Origin: UBA4582 sp047630175 | Lineage (GTDB): Bacteria; Pseudomonadota; Gammaproteobacteria; Pseudomonadales; Azotimanducaceae | Assembly (NCBI GenBank): GCA_047630175.1 | Contig: JBLHVI010000008.1 | Span: 1 to 64,000, forward strand | DNA: 64,000 bases | Direction: 5' to 3' | In this document: positions 52,801 to 61,267 of the stretch, in pieces | Position numbering within the stretch: position 1 is the first letter of the stretch | How the letters are laid out: every line of letters begins with the position of its first letter | Translations under genes and position numbers: made by a program | The notes under the pieces: generated by a model | What the model was told of the DNA's origin: nothing | Database searches by the model: none | What the model saw: the letters and a program-made list of their open reading frames with translations, nothing else

Positions 52801-53412
52801 CTAATCTGTCAGTACAGCATGTTGCTGGTGATACCGCTGTTGCCAACGATACCAGCCGAAGAAAATGATGATGATGTAAACCGCGAACAGCAGTGAAGTA
52901 AAGTACAGTGCCCGGTCTAGGTAGAGATAGATAGACAGGCTGTCTATCAATAGCCAGTAGGCCCAGTTTTCCAGCACCTTGCGGGTCACCATATAGGTGG
53001 TAACAACACTGGCCCAGGTAGTAAATGCATCCAGATAAGGTGACTGTGCGTCTGTATAACGTTCCAGCAGAAAGCCAGACAGTGCGCTGAGGCCGGCTAC
53101 GGCGAGTATGACCAAGGCATGCCTTGACCAAGGCCATGTTTGTATAGACGTTGGCGCCTGACCGTCATTCGGTTGGCGCCACTGGTACCAGCCATACACG
53201 GCCATACCCAGATAGTACACTTGCAACACTGACTCCATGTAGAGCTTCACCTGCCAGAACAACACCAAAAATATCATTGTTGAAGCGAACGCTGCATACC
53301 AGCAGCGAGGGTCTTCCCGCACTGCCAGTAACAGGTAGGCGACCGCAAGCAATACAGCGACTAACTCTAGGCCGCTGCTTTGTGCTAACTGGTCAAGAAA
53401 GATCTGTAACAT
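52801..53412 (-). CDS. PnuC-type permease, probable thiamine transporter PnuT
   Basis: 203 residues, about seven membrane segments. PnuC-family pieces: YYLGMAVYGWYQWR and NWAYWLLIDSLSIYLYLDRAL near 140-160, with conserved W and Y residues. PnuC proteins facilitate vitamin diffusion; PnuT members carry thiamine. Its place at the end of a TPP-riboswitch operon with a TonB receptor and YkoF-like binder argues for thiamine rather than nicotinamide riboside. AAGGA lies eight bases before the ATG, 11 bases after the YkoF stop. Confidence 0.85.
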   Translation of the reverse strand: MLQIFLDQLAQSSGLELVAVLLAVAYLLLAVREDPRCWYAAFASTMIFLVLFWQVKLYMESVLQVYYLGMAVYGWYQWRQPNDGQAPTSIQTWPWSRHALVILAVAGLSALSGFLLERYTDAQSPYLDAFTTWASVVTTYMVTRKVLENWAYWLLIDSLSIYLYLDRALYFTSLLFAVYIIIIFFGWYRWQQRYHQQHAVLTD

Positions 53413-53423
53413 CTATAGATCCT

Positions 53424-53735
53424 TTATAGATCCTTGAGGCCTTGCAAATCACCCGCGAGGAACTTAATCACAAAAACGCCCTTGCCAAAGGTTTCCCAGC
53501 TGGCACGAATCTCAATCTTAAGGAGATCCATAAGTGTATCAAAATCGCCGATTAACTGGGTGCTCAGGTCATTACGTAACACAGTGACTCCCGGATAGGC
53601 GCTGATGCGTGTGATAAAATCCGCCACCGCGGGCATGTAGTCATCGCTTAGAGGATACAGGCTGATATCGATAGAGGACTGCATGGCTTCATCCAACTTG
53701 TTGTCGCTTGTTTGCGTCTCTTCAGCGTTGGTCAC
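53424..53735 (-). CDS. YkoF-like thiamine/HMP-binding protein
   Basis: 103 residues, GTG start overlapping the TonB receptor stop (GTGA), so translation is coupled. The core, SIDISLYPLSDDYMPAVADF then TRISAYPGVTVLRND and STQLIGDFDTLMDLL, matches the Ykof-type thiamine-binding ferredoxin-like fold. No signal peptide is seen, so it is cytoplasmic or non-classically exported. It probably binds thiamine or hydroxymethylpyrimidine in uptake by its operon. The exact role is inferred from neighbours. Confidence 0.75.
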   Translation of the reverse strand: MTNAEETQTSDNKLDEAMQSSIDISLYPLSDDYMPAVADFITRISAYPGVTVLRNDLSTQLIGDFDTLMDLLKIEIRASWETFGKGVFVIKFLAGDLQGLKDL

Positions 53736-55903
53736 AACGTGTATTCAGCACTGAGGCCAATCATGCGGGGCTCACCAAATTGCACATAAGGCTCTGTGGT
53801 GTACCCATTTGCGGGATTGTTCCCAAAGCTGCCAAAACCACGAATCGTATAATCCTTATTGGTTAAATTACGGCCCCATAAGCGTAGTTGCCAGTCTGGC
53901 TGGACGTAGCTGATATTGGCGTTCAACAGTGCCAAGCTGGTACTTCTGAGTTCGTGCCGGTCAGAAAAGAAGAAATCGTCTTTGCCATCGACAGACAGGT
54001 CAGATTGCCAATTGCCTAGTCGCCACTGCCCTCCATAGCTGTAGGTGTATCGTGGGGCTTGAGCCTGGTCACGGCCGGCAAGATCGACACCCGCCTCGTT
54101 GATGAACTCATCAAAGCGGGCTCGCAATAAACCGACATTGGCATAAAGGGTCAGCGTGTCTAGGGCCAACCATTGGGTTTCAAGCTCGATGCCCCGATTA
54201 GTACCCTCGGCGGCATTACCTAAGTATTCAATAAACTCCGTACTACCGTTAGGTCGAGCCCTTAACAGGGAACTTTTAACCTGCTGGTCGCGACGTTGGT
54301 CATAGAAAACGGCACCGCGCAATGTTAATCGATCGTCCATCAGGTTGAGTTTAGCGCCGAGTTCAAGCTCTAGCAGAGATTCTGAAGAAAATTCTCTCAG
54401 GTCAGCGTCCAACGAGCCGTCCGTATTAAAACCGCCGGCTTTGTAACCTCGTGACAATGACACGTAATACATCTGCCCAGCTTGCGGGGTGTATTGGAGT
54501 GCCAGACGGCCGCCCCAAAGTGTCTCGTCAGGGTCGAATTGCACGTCTCGTGAATCGCTGTAGTTAGCTGTACGCCGCTCTATTCGTAAGCCTGTACTCC
54601 AGTTCCACTGTGACGTTAGTGCTGTGTCTAGTTGGGTAAACAACGCCAGGTTCGTGAAATCAAAGTCGCTGCGGAAATCACTGTCAAAGGTATAAGTACG
54701 CTGCAACTCTTCATCTGTTTTTAAGCTGTAGATGCCGACAATCCAGTCAGTCTCTAGGCCAGCTACCAGTAAAGGTTCATTGGAAATCAGGCGCGCTTCG
54801 AGGCTTGCGGTATCGCGTTGTCTCTCATAGTTGTCAAAAGACGAGTACTCGTCAGGATGAAAGCCTAAAAAGCTCCAGTCTTCATCGAAACCATATTCGC
54901 TGTCAGTATTGGCGACGCTGGCGATAACCTGCAGGTCCATTGTCTTGCCATACCAAGTGGTGTCAGAGGCGATGGATGTAGATTCCTGACGATCAAAGCC
55001 GGGTTGGTCTGACTGGGTGACCCGTGTGTTGTCAAACGTAAAGGCATCGTAACCGTTATCAACGTCCGTGTTGGCTAGCGTTAACACGGTCTGCCATGCG
55101 GTGTCGGCGTCTGCATCCGACACCATTTTCAGTTTGCCGCGCAGGCTGGTCTCATCGCGGCGATTAACATCATCACGGTTTAGAAAACGGTTGCTGTAAA
55201 AACCATCACTCTCGTGCTTTTCTGCCGCCAGACGAAAGCTCGTGTTGTCGGTCAATGGACCTGTTGTGGTAAAGCCCAGCGTGCTGTGACCATAGTCGCC
55301 GACTGTTGCTCTGATGTTGGCGCCGAAGTCTGGCTCGGGGTCGTTGGTTGTAATGTTTATCAGACCAGCCAATGCGTTGGCGCCATAGCGGGTGCCCTGT
55401 GGTCCCCTAAGTACGTCAATTTGTTTGACGTCCATGAGCGTTGCTACAGAGCCGATGCCACTGAAATCAACGTTGTCTATCAGCAGTCCTACGGACGGAT
55501 TGATCGGATCGACAAACTGACTGCGTTCACCAATTCCGCGTATCTGAAAGAAGCGGCTACGCCCAGTACCCCCCGCAAAATTAAAGTTGGGAATGCGCGC
55601 GATCACTTCTTCAAAGTGTTGGGCGCCACGGGCCGCGATGACATCGGCGGAAATAATGCTGATGCTAGAGGGCGCTACGGCCTCATTGATGTCGCGAAAG
55701 TCAGCAACCACGATAACTTCTTCAAGGCTGGCGGCGTTAACCATTGCCGAGCCCATGCCGAGCATTAACGTCATCGCGATCAATAAAGAGAATAGACGGG
55801 TTACAGGCGAGGTTCGGATCAGCTTGGTTGCTTGTCGACCATATCTAGCGGGACGACCGATCAGGAGGTTTGGCGAATTAAAAATTGCAGTATTAGTGAG
55901 CAT
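53732..55903 (-). CDS. TonB-dependent outer-membrane receptor, probable thiamine receptor
   Basis: 723 residues from ATG 55903, which has GGAGAG four bases upstream. Long signal region ending about residue 57 (SAMVNAASLEEVIVVA). Plug domain: SSISIISADVIAARGAQHFE, NFNFAGGTGRSRFFQIRGIG and DVKQIDVLRGPQGTRYGANA. Beta barrel with TonB-receptor spacing to the final strand RMIGLSAEYTL, ending in Leu rather than the usual Phe. It is preceded by a TPP riboswitch, and followed by YkoF-like and PnuT genes, so thiamine or a precursor is the likely ligand. Confidence 0.9.
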   Translation of the reverse strand: MLTNTAIFNSPNLLIGRPARYGRQATKLIRTSPVTRLFSLLIAMTLMLGMGSAMVNAASLEEVIVVADFRDINEAVAPSSISIISADVIAARGAQHFEEVIARIPNFNFAGGTGRSRFFQIRGIGERSQFVDPINPSVGLLIDNVDFSGIGSVATLMDVKQIDVLRGPQGTRYGANALAGLINITTNDPEPDFGANIRATVGDYGHSTLGFTTTGPLTDNTSFRLAAEKHESDGFYSNRFLNRDDVNRRDETSLRGKLKMVSDADADTAWQTVLTLANTDVDNGYDAFTFDNTRVTQSDQPGFDRQESTSIASDTTWYGKTMDLQVIASVANTDSEYGFDEDWSFLGFHPDEYSSFDNYERQRDTASLEARLISNEPLLVAGLETDWIVGIYSLKTDEELQRTYTFDSDFRSDFDFTNLALFTQLDTALTSQWNWSTGLRIERRTANYSDSRDVQFDPDETLWGGRLALQYTPQAGQMYYVSLSRGYKAGGFNTDGSLDADLREFSSESLLELELGAKLNLMDDRLTLRGAVFYDQRRDQQVKSSLLRARPNGSTEFIEYLGNAAEGTNRGIELETQWLALDTLTLYANVGLLRARFDEFINEAGVDLAGRDQAQAPRYTYSYGGQWRLGNWQSDLSVDGKDDFFFSDRHELRSTSLALLNANISYVQPDWQLRLWGRNLTNKDYTIRGFGSFGNNPANGYTTEPYVQFGEPRMIGLSAEYTL

Positions 55904-55933
55904 GAGTCTCTCCAAATTGATTAAAAGAGACCC
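55904..55933 (-). promoter_or_regulatory. RBS-sequestering hairpin before TonB receptor
   Basis: On the transcribed strand GGGUCUCU (55933-55926) pairs with AGAGACUC (55911-55904), eight pairs with one G-U, loop 14 bases. The 3' arm contains the AGAG of the Shine-Dalgarno GGAGAG and ends right at the ATG. It lies just after the TPP aptamer, a fitting expression platform for translational control. Confidence 0.65.
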
Positions 55934-55965
55934 GGTATCAGGACGTGGCAAAGAGCTATTTCTCC

Positions 55966-56047
55966 TTTTCCTACGCCGGTATTAACCGGATCAGGTTCTA
56001 GGGTTTTCCGCGGTGCACGGACTCTCAGGCAATTAGCCACCCCTAAG
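55966..56047 (-). promoter_or_regulatory. TPP riboswitch (THI element)
   Basis: Conserved TPP aptamer pieces read leftward: GGGGUG near 56043-56038, CUGAGA at 56028-56023, ACCCUAGAACCUGAUC at about 56004-55989, and GGUUAAUACCGGCGUAGG at about 55987-55970. All diagnostic sequence blocks are present in order. Binding thiamine pyrophosphate would lower expression of the receptor, YkoF-like and PnuT genes downstream. Confidence 0.95.
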
Positions 56048-56164
56048 GAACAATTAACAGTATACGTGATATTGATTCTGTTGTGTGAAATATAAAAAGG
56101 CTTTGCAGTGGTGATCGTTAGTTTTAGGCGGTGTCTAGCAAGTGATGCTTTGTGCCGATTAGCA

Positions 56165-57406
56165 TCACCTAACGAGGTCGTTGTAGTTGATTGGTTGGGT
56201 GCAATCTAGGCGATTATTTATATGTGGCATCGGATACTTTAGGCCGGTCGCGCAATTGAATAACAGCACCCGCTCGTGCTTGTCGATTCTGCCGCTTTGG
56301 ATTTCCTGTGCGAGTGCTGCCGCGGTAGCCGCACCTTCGGGGCACAACAGAAAGCCTTCTTGCTGGGCAATACGTGCTTGCATGTCGAGAATGGCATCAT
56401 CATCAACGGCGCAGGCGAAGCCCTTACTGTCGCGCACAGCCTTGAGTATCAAAAAATCGCCGATTGCCGCTGGTACACGAATTCCCGCAGCTTGAGTGTG
56501 GGCATCTGGCCAGAGCGTAGCGTGGCTTAGGCCTTCATCAAAAGCTTTAACAATGGGTGCGCAGCCGCTGGCTTGAACCGCAACCATACGTGGTCGCTGG
56601 CTACCGATCCAGCCGATAGCCTCTAATTCATCGAAGGCTTTCCACATACCAATTAAACCCGTGCCACCACCGGTGGGGTAAAGAATGACATCGGGCAATT
56701 GCCAGCCGAGTTGCTCGGCCAACTCCAGGCCCATAGTTTTTTTGCCCTCGATACGATAGGGCTCTTTCAGCGTTGAGACATCAAACCACGCCATGCTGGC
56801 TTTGCCCTCGCCGACGATCTTGCCGCAATCATTGATCAGGCCGTTGACCTGCCAGACCCGCGCGCCCTGAAAAGCAATTTCGTTGACGTTCACTTCAGGC
56901 GTATCGTCTGGACAAAAGACAAAGGTGTCAATGCCCGCGCGGCTGCAGTAAGCCGCCAGTGCCGCGCCGGCATTGCCGTTAGTCGGCATTGCCATGCGTT
57001 TCACGCCTAGCTCTTTAGCCATCGATACTGCCAGCGCGACCCCTCGCGCCTTAAACGACCCCGTCGGAAGACGACCCTCGTCTTTAACGAGTACCGACGG
57101 CATATCGAGCAATGTTTGCAAGTAGGTCGAGGGTAGAATGGGGGTCATTACTTCCCCGAGGCGAACGATATTACTGGCCTTGCGAACCGGCAAAAATTCT
57201 CGATAACGCCAAAATTCTGGTGCGCGACAAGCAAGGTCCTGTTTGCTGAGTGCATTGCCCAGAGCTTTAAGGTCGTAGCGCACCAGCAGCGGCATGCCTG
57301 CTTCTGACAGGTTGTGCAATTCATCGCAGGGGTAGTGTTTGCCGGTGGCACTACATTCCAGATGCGTAACGTATGTTGGCGTTTCGTTGTCCTGCATATT
57401 ATTCAT
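56165..57406 (-). CDS. Threonine synthase-like PLP enzyme
   Basis: 413 residues, type II PLP fold. N-terminal Cys-containing THLECSATGKHYPCDELHNL, PLP-lysine in LPTGSFKARG, the phosphate/anion loop TNGNAGAALAAYC, and the PLP-phosphate loop PTGGGTGLIGMW. These fit threonine synthase of the ThrC2/plant-like type, converting O-phosphohomoserine to threonine. It could instead be a related PLP lyase. The Cys pair at the start is found in this branch. GGTAG lies just before the ATG. Upstream of the TPP riboswitch but not part of it. Confidence 0.85.
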   Translation of the reverse strand: MNNMQDNETPTYVTHLECSATGKHYPCDELHNLSEAGMPLLVRYDLKALGNALSKQDLACRAPEFWRYREFLPVRKASNIVRLGEVMTPILPSTYLQTLLDMPSVLVKDEGRLPTGSFKARGVALAVSMAKELGVKRMAMPTNGNAGAALAAYCSRAGIDTFVFCPDDTPEVNVNEIAFQGARVWQVNGLINDCGKIVGEGKASMAWFDVSTLKEPYRIEGKKTMGLELAEQLGWQLPDVILYPTGGGTGLIGMWKAFDELEAIGWIGSQRPRMVAVQASGCAPIVKAFDEGLSHATLWPDAHTQAAGIRVPAAIGDFLILKAVRDSKGFACAVDDDAILDMQARIAQQEGFLLCPEGAATAAALAQEIQSGRIDKHERVLLFNCATGLKYPMPHINNRLDCTQPINYNDLVR

Positions 57407-57496
57407 TTCTACCGCTCATGCATTGATTTATTAGTGACGAGTAATGTGCGCCGATGGGGATCAGTACGTTAAGTGCTCAGCGCTAGATTCTCACGG

Positions 57497-58717
57497 CTAT
57501 GTTTCCACAGCAGGCGGCTCAAGATCACGCGTCGCGTGGATGAACATTAACAGGCTAGCTACCGTCAGTAGACTGGCGAGTAAAAACGCGGCGCCAGGAA
57601 AGTATATGGGCGCTGCCGCAGAGGTGAAATAGCTAAAGGTTTGCGTCATGACAATGGGGCTGACAATGGACGTCAAGCTAACCACGCTTGATAGACCGCC
57701 CTGCAACTCACCTTGCTGCGACGCGCTGACTTGATTGGATGCAATGCCCTGCATCGCGGGCCCCGCAAGCGCGCCTAACGCGCCCGGAATCATCGCCAAA
57801 TACATCATCCATGAAGCATTTGCTGCCGCATAGCCGCTGAACGCAACAATCGTGAACAGCATGCCTATAATCCCGGCCATGCGCAGGCCTGTACGGGGTA
57901 GCACCCAGCGAATTAAAAAGCCTTGTACCGCCACCATGCAAATGCCGATGAAGCCAAGAGAATAGCCTATCTCTCGGGGTGACCAGTCAAATTTTTCTAT
58001 GGCAAAAAAGCTCCAGACAGAGGGCAGCACGTGATGCCCAAGGTTGTAGACGAAGCTCACGCCGATTATTCCCAGCACTATCGGGAAGGCTTTGAGTTGC
58101 AATAGTGTGCCTACTGGATTCGCGCGCGCCAGATTGAATGGCCGACGATGGTTTGGAGCGAGGGATTCCTGGAGTACCAGATAACCAAAGATCATATTAG
58201 CAAACGATAGAATGCCGGCAGCGAAAAACGGCATGCGTGCACCATACTCGCCAAGGAAGCCGCCGATCACCGGACCGATTATAAAACCCATACCAAACGC
58301 GGCGCCCATTAAGCCAAAATTCTGCGCCCGCTTATCTTCTGGCGAGACATCGGCAATGTAAGCATTGCAGGTACTTAACGTCGCTGCGCCGATGCCTGAA
58401 ATGATGCGCCCAATGAATAATAAGGCCAAAGATGTTGTGACGCCCATAATCAGGTAATTCACACCGACCACAAAGAGGGAAAATAGTAGGACAGGTCGTC
58501 TACCAAATCGGTCTGACAGATTGCCAATAATCGGCGAGCAGATAAATTGAGTGATGGCAAAGCAGAACATTAATAGGCCACCGAAGCGCGCCGAAGCAGA
58601 CAGATCGCCGCCGGAGACTTCCATCAATAAGCCAGGAATCACAGGCATGATGATGCCAAAGCCAATAGAGTCCAGCAGCGCAGTGAGGAAAATAAAAAGC
58701 AGCGCATAGGAATTCAT
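57497..58717 (-). CDS. MFS transporter, Tet/TCR-type
   Basis: 406 residues with 12 membrane segments. LLDSIGFGIIMPVIPGLL in segment 1, NLSDRFGRRPVLLFS in the 2-3 loop, and GRIISGIGAATLSTCNAYIADVSP are those of the TetA-like drug:H+ antiporter family. Whether it moves tetracycline is unknown; chromosomal members usually do not give resistance alone. Divergent from malate synthase G. Confidence 0.88.
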   Translation of the reverse strand: MNSYALLFIFLTALLDSIGFGIIMPVIPGLLMEVSGGDLSASARFGGLLMFCFAITQFICSPIIGNLSDRFGRRPVLLFSLFVVGVNYLIMGVTTSLALLFIGRIISGIGAATLSTCNAYIADVSPEDKRAQNFGLMGAAFGMGFIIGPVIGGFLGEYGARMPFFAAGILSFANMIFGYLVLQESLAPNHRRPFNLARANPVGTLLQLKAFPIVLGIIGVSFVYNLGHHVLPSVWSFFAIEKFDWSPREIGYSLGFIGICMVAVQGFLIRWVLPRTGLRMAGIIGMLFTIVAFSGYAAANASWMMYLAMIPGALGALAGPAMQGIASNQVSASQQGELQGGLSSVVSLTSIVSPIVMTQTFSYFTSAAAPIYFPGAAFLLASLLTVASLLMFIHATRDLEPPAVET

Positions 58718-58940
58718 GGAATTGTGCCTCGGGTGTTTGTGCTGGGCGCTCGTCTAACCGGCATTTCTAATCTGGCGTACAGTGCCCTGTTGAAGCGTGA
58801 TTCTAACGGCTCTTCACGGGTCTGGCGATGAAAGAATGCCATGGGTGTTGTGAACCTGCCAGCAGTGGACATGATGACCCGATGATTAATTTCGAGTAGC
58901 ATGTCAGCCTTCAGGTAAACAGGACAAGAGAACTGATCCC

Positions 58941-61112
58941 ATGGCACAAAGAATCACTGTTGGCAATTTAGCAATCGAAAAAGTATTGATGGACTTGGTG
59001 AACGATCAGATTATTCCCGGTACTGGGGTCACCTCGGAAGCCGTATGGCAGGGCTTGGAATCGATACTGGCGGACTTGGCGCCGCGGAACAAGGCGCTAC
59101 TAGCTCAGCGCGACGATTTTCAGTCTCAAATTGACCAGTGGCACCAGACTCATGCGACTCAGCCTCATGACGCTGTGGCTTATGAAGCCTTTCTGCGTAG
59201 TATCGGTTATCTGCTCGACGAGGGCCCTGATTTCGAGATAGAAACTATTAATGTTGATCCAGAGATAGCGCTGCTTGCCGGTCCTCAATTAGTGGTACCG
59301 ATTACCAATGCGCGGTTTGCTTTGAATGCTGCCAATGCCCGCTGGGGCAGTCTTTACGATGCGCTTTACGGCTCGGATGTCATCCCGGAAACCGATGGTG
59401 CCGATAAAGGCCGAGGTTATAATCCGATTCGCGGCGCGCGCGTTATCGAATACGTCATGACCTTCCTGAACGCGCAGATGCCGCTACAGGATGCCCAATA
59501 CCAAGAGGTTACCCAGTATCAGATCGCTGCAGATTCGTTGCAGGTGACGTTGGTCGATGGTCGCAAGGTAGGGCTAGTGGATCCGGCGCAGTTCGCGGGT
59601 TATGTAGGCAAGGCGAGCGATCCCACAGGCATTTTGCTGAAGCACAATGGCTTACATCTTGAGATTCAGGTGGATCGCACCGACACCATTGGCGAGGATG
59701 ATAAAGCCGGCGTTAAGGGCGTTTTGATGGAGTCTGCAATCTCCACAATTCAAGACTGCGAGGATTCGGTAGCCGCAGTGGATGCTGAGGACAAAGCCGT
59801 TGTCTATGGCAACTGGCTTGGGCTTATGAAAGGTGATCTGGCCGAGGAGTTCTCCAAAGGTGGTGTCACTGTTCGTCGTCAACTTAATCCTGACCGGGTT
59901 TATACCGCGCCAGACGGGACTGATTTGGTGTTACACGGCCGCAGTTTATTGCTGGTGCGCAATGTTGGCCATCTGATGACTACCGACGCGGTGTTGTATC
60001 AGGGTGAGGAAATCCCTGAGGGTATCCTTGACGGGCTAATGACAAGTTTAGCGGCTATGCATGACCTGAAGTCCACTGGGCCAATTCGCAACTCGCGCTG
60101 CGGCAGTGTCTACATTGTAAAGCCTAAAATGCATGGTCCTGCGGAAGTGCAGTTCACTGTAGATTTGTTTGCGCGGATCGAGACCACTTTGGGCCTGCCG
60201 GTGAACACGTTGAAAGTGGGGATCATGGATGAGGAGCGGCGTACAACGCTAAATCTGAAGGAGTGCATCCGTGTCGCCCGGCAGCGCATCATTTTTATTA
60301 ACACAGGATTTTTGGACCGTACGGGCGATGAAATACATACCAGTATGGAAGCTGGCGCGATGGTTAAGAAAACCTTAATGAAGCAACAGCCATGGATTGC
60401 CGCGTATGAGGACTGGAATGTCGATGTCGGTTTGCAGGCAGGTCTGCAGGGTAAGGCGCAGATTGGCAAGGGTATGTGGGCTATGCCCGATGAAATGGCG
60501 GAGATGATGGTGGCCAAAGTGGGGCACCCGATGTCGGGAGCGAATACGGCTTGGGTGCCTTCGCCACTGGCGGCTTCTTTGCATGCCATGCATTATCATC
60601 AGGTTAACGTTTGGTCCCGCCAAGACGAGCTCAAGGCACGTGTGCGCGCCAGTTTAGACGGCTTGCTGACGATACCTGTGTTAGGTGGTACAAACCTGTC
60701 GAGCGAAGAAATACAACAGGAACTTGACAACAACGTTCAAGGAATTCTTGGCTATGTTGTACGCTGGATTGACCAAGGTGTTGGCTGCTCAAAAGTGCCA
60801 GATATCAATAATGTAGGTCTGATGGAAGACCGCGCAACGCTGCGGATTTCAAGTCAGCACATTGCGAACTGGCTGCGTCATGGCGTCTGCAGCGACACGC
60901 AAGTGATGGAGACCCTCAAACGTATGGCAGCTGTGGTTGACCAGCAGAATAGTGGTGATGCCGTGTATCGTCCTATGGCGCCGAAGTTTGATCAAAGTGT
61001 CGCTTTTCAAGCGGCTTGCGATCTTGTATTTAAAGGTGCGGAGCAACCTAACGGTTATACTGAGCCGGTATTGCACGCTCGCCGCCGTGAGGCCAAGCAC
61101 TTATATGCATAG
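58941..61112 (+). CDS. glcB: Malate synthase G
   Basis: 723 residues, the full G-type length. Catalytic blocks: IRNSRCGSVYIVKPKMHGP around 380-400, GIMDEERRTTLNLKECIR, with metal-binding acidic residues downstream, and GCSKVPDINNVGLMEDRATLR holding the catalytic Asp. Condenses glyoxylate with acetyl-CoA to malate in the glyoxylate shunt or glycolate use. No isocitrate lyase is in the window. Downstream is the sigma-54-type regulator, 155 bases away. Confidence 0.95.
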   Translation: MAQRITVGNLAIEKVLMDLVNDQIIPGTGVTSEAVWQGLESILADLAPRNKALLAQRDDFQSQIDQWHQTHATQPHDAVAYEAFLRSIGYLLDEGPDFEIETINVDPEIALLAGPQLVVPITNARFALNAANARWGSLYDALYGSDVIPETDGADKGRGYNPIRGARVIEYVMTFLNAQMPLQDAQYQEVTQYQIAADSLQVTLVDGRKVGLVDPAQFAGYVGKASDPTGILLKHNGLHLEIQVDRTDTIGEDDKAGVKGVLMESAISTIQDCEDSVAAVDAEDKAVVYGNWLGLMKGDLAEEFSKGGVTVRRQLNPDRVYTAPDGTDLVLHGRSLLLVRNVGHLMTTDAVLYQGEEIPEGILDGLMTSLAAMHDLKSTGPIRNSRCGSVYIVKPKMHGPAEVQFTVDLFARIETTLGLPVNTLKVGIMDEERRTTLNLKECIRVARQRIIFINTGFLDRTGDEIHTSMEAGAMVKKTLMKQQPWIAAYEDWNVDVGLQAGLQGKAQIGKGMWAMPDEMAEMMVAKVGHPMSGANTAWVPSPLAASLHAMHYHQVNVWSRQDELKARVRASLDGLLTIPVLGGTNLSSEEIQQELDNNVQGILGYVVRWIDQGVGCSKVPDINNVGLMEDRATLRISSQHIANWLRHGVCSDTQVMETLKRMAAVVDQQNSGDAVYRPMAPKFDQSVAFQAACDLVFKGAEQPNGYTEPVLHARRREAKHLYA

Positions 61113-61267
61113 CGCATATTTATGTTTGATTTGTTTAGTGGTCACCACCTGCCGGCTGAAATGGGCACCTTTGGTACCTGCCGCAAGTTTGCGATTTGCA
61201 TGGGTTAAGCGTGCTCCATGCTAGGAACGTTTTTTAGGGCAACGGTTGAGCGTCGGGTAAAGATATC

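Noticed and set aside
55214..55768. A 184-codon rightward frame inside the TonB receptor gene
   Set aside because: Antisense to a clear receptor CDS; no family resemblance.
58714..58947. A 77-codon leftward ORF between malate synthase and the Tet-type MFS gene
   Set aside because: Overlaps both genes' start regions, has no ribosome site and looks like promoter DNA.
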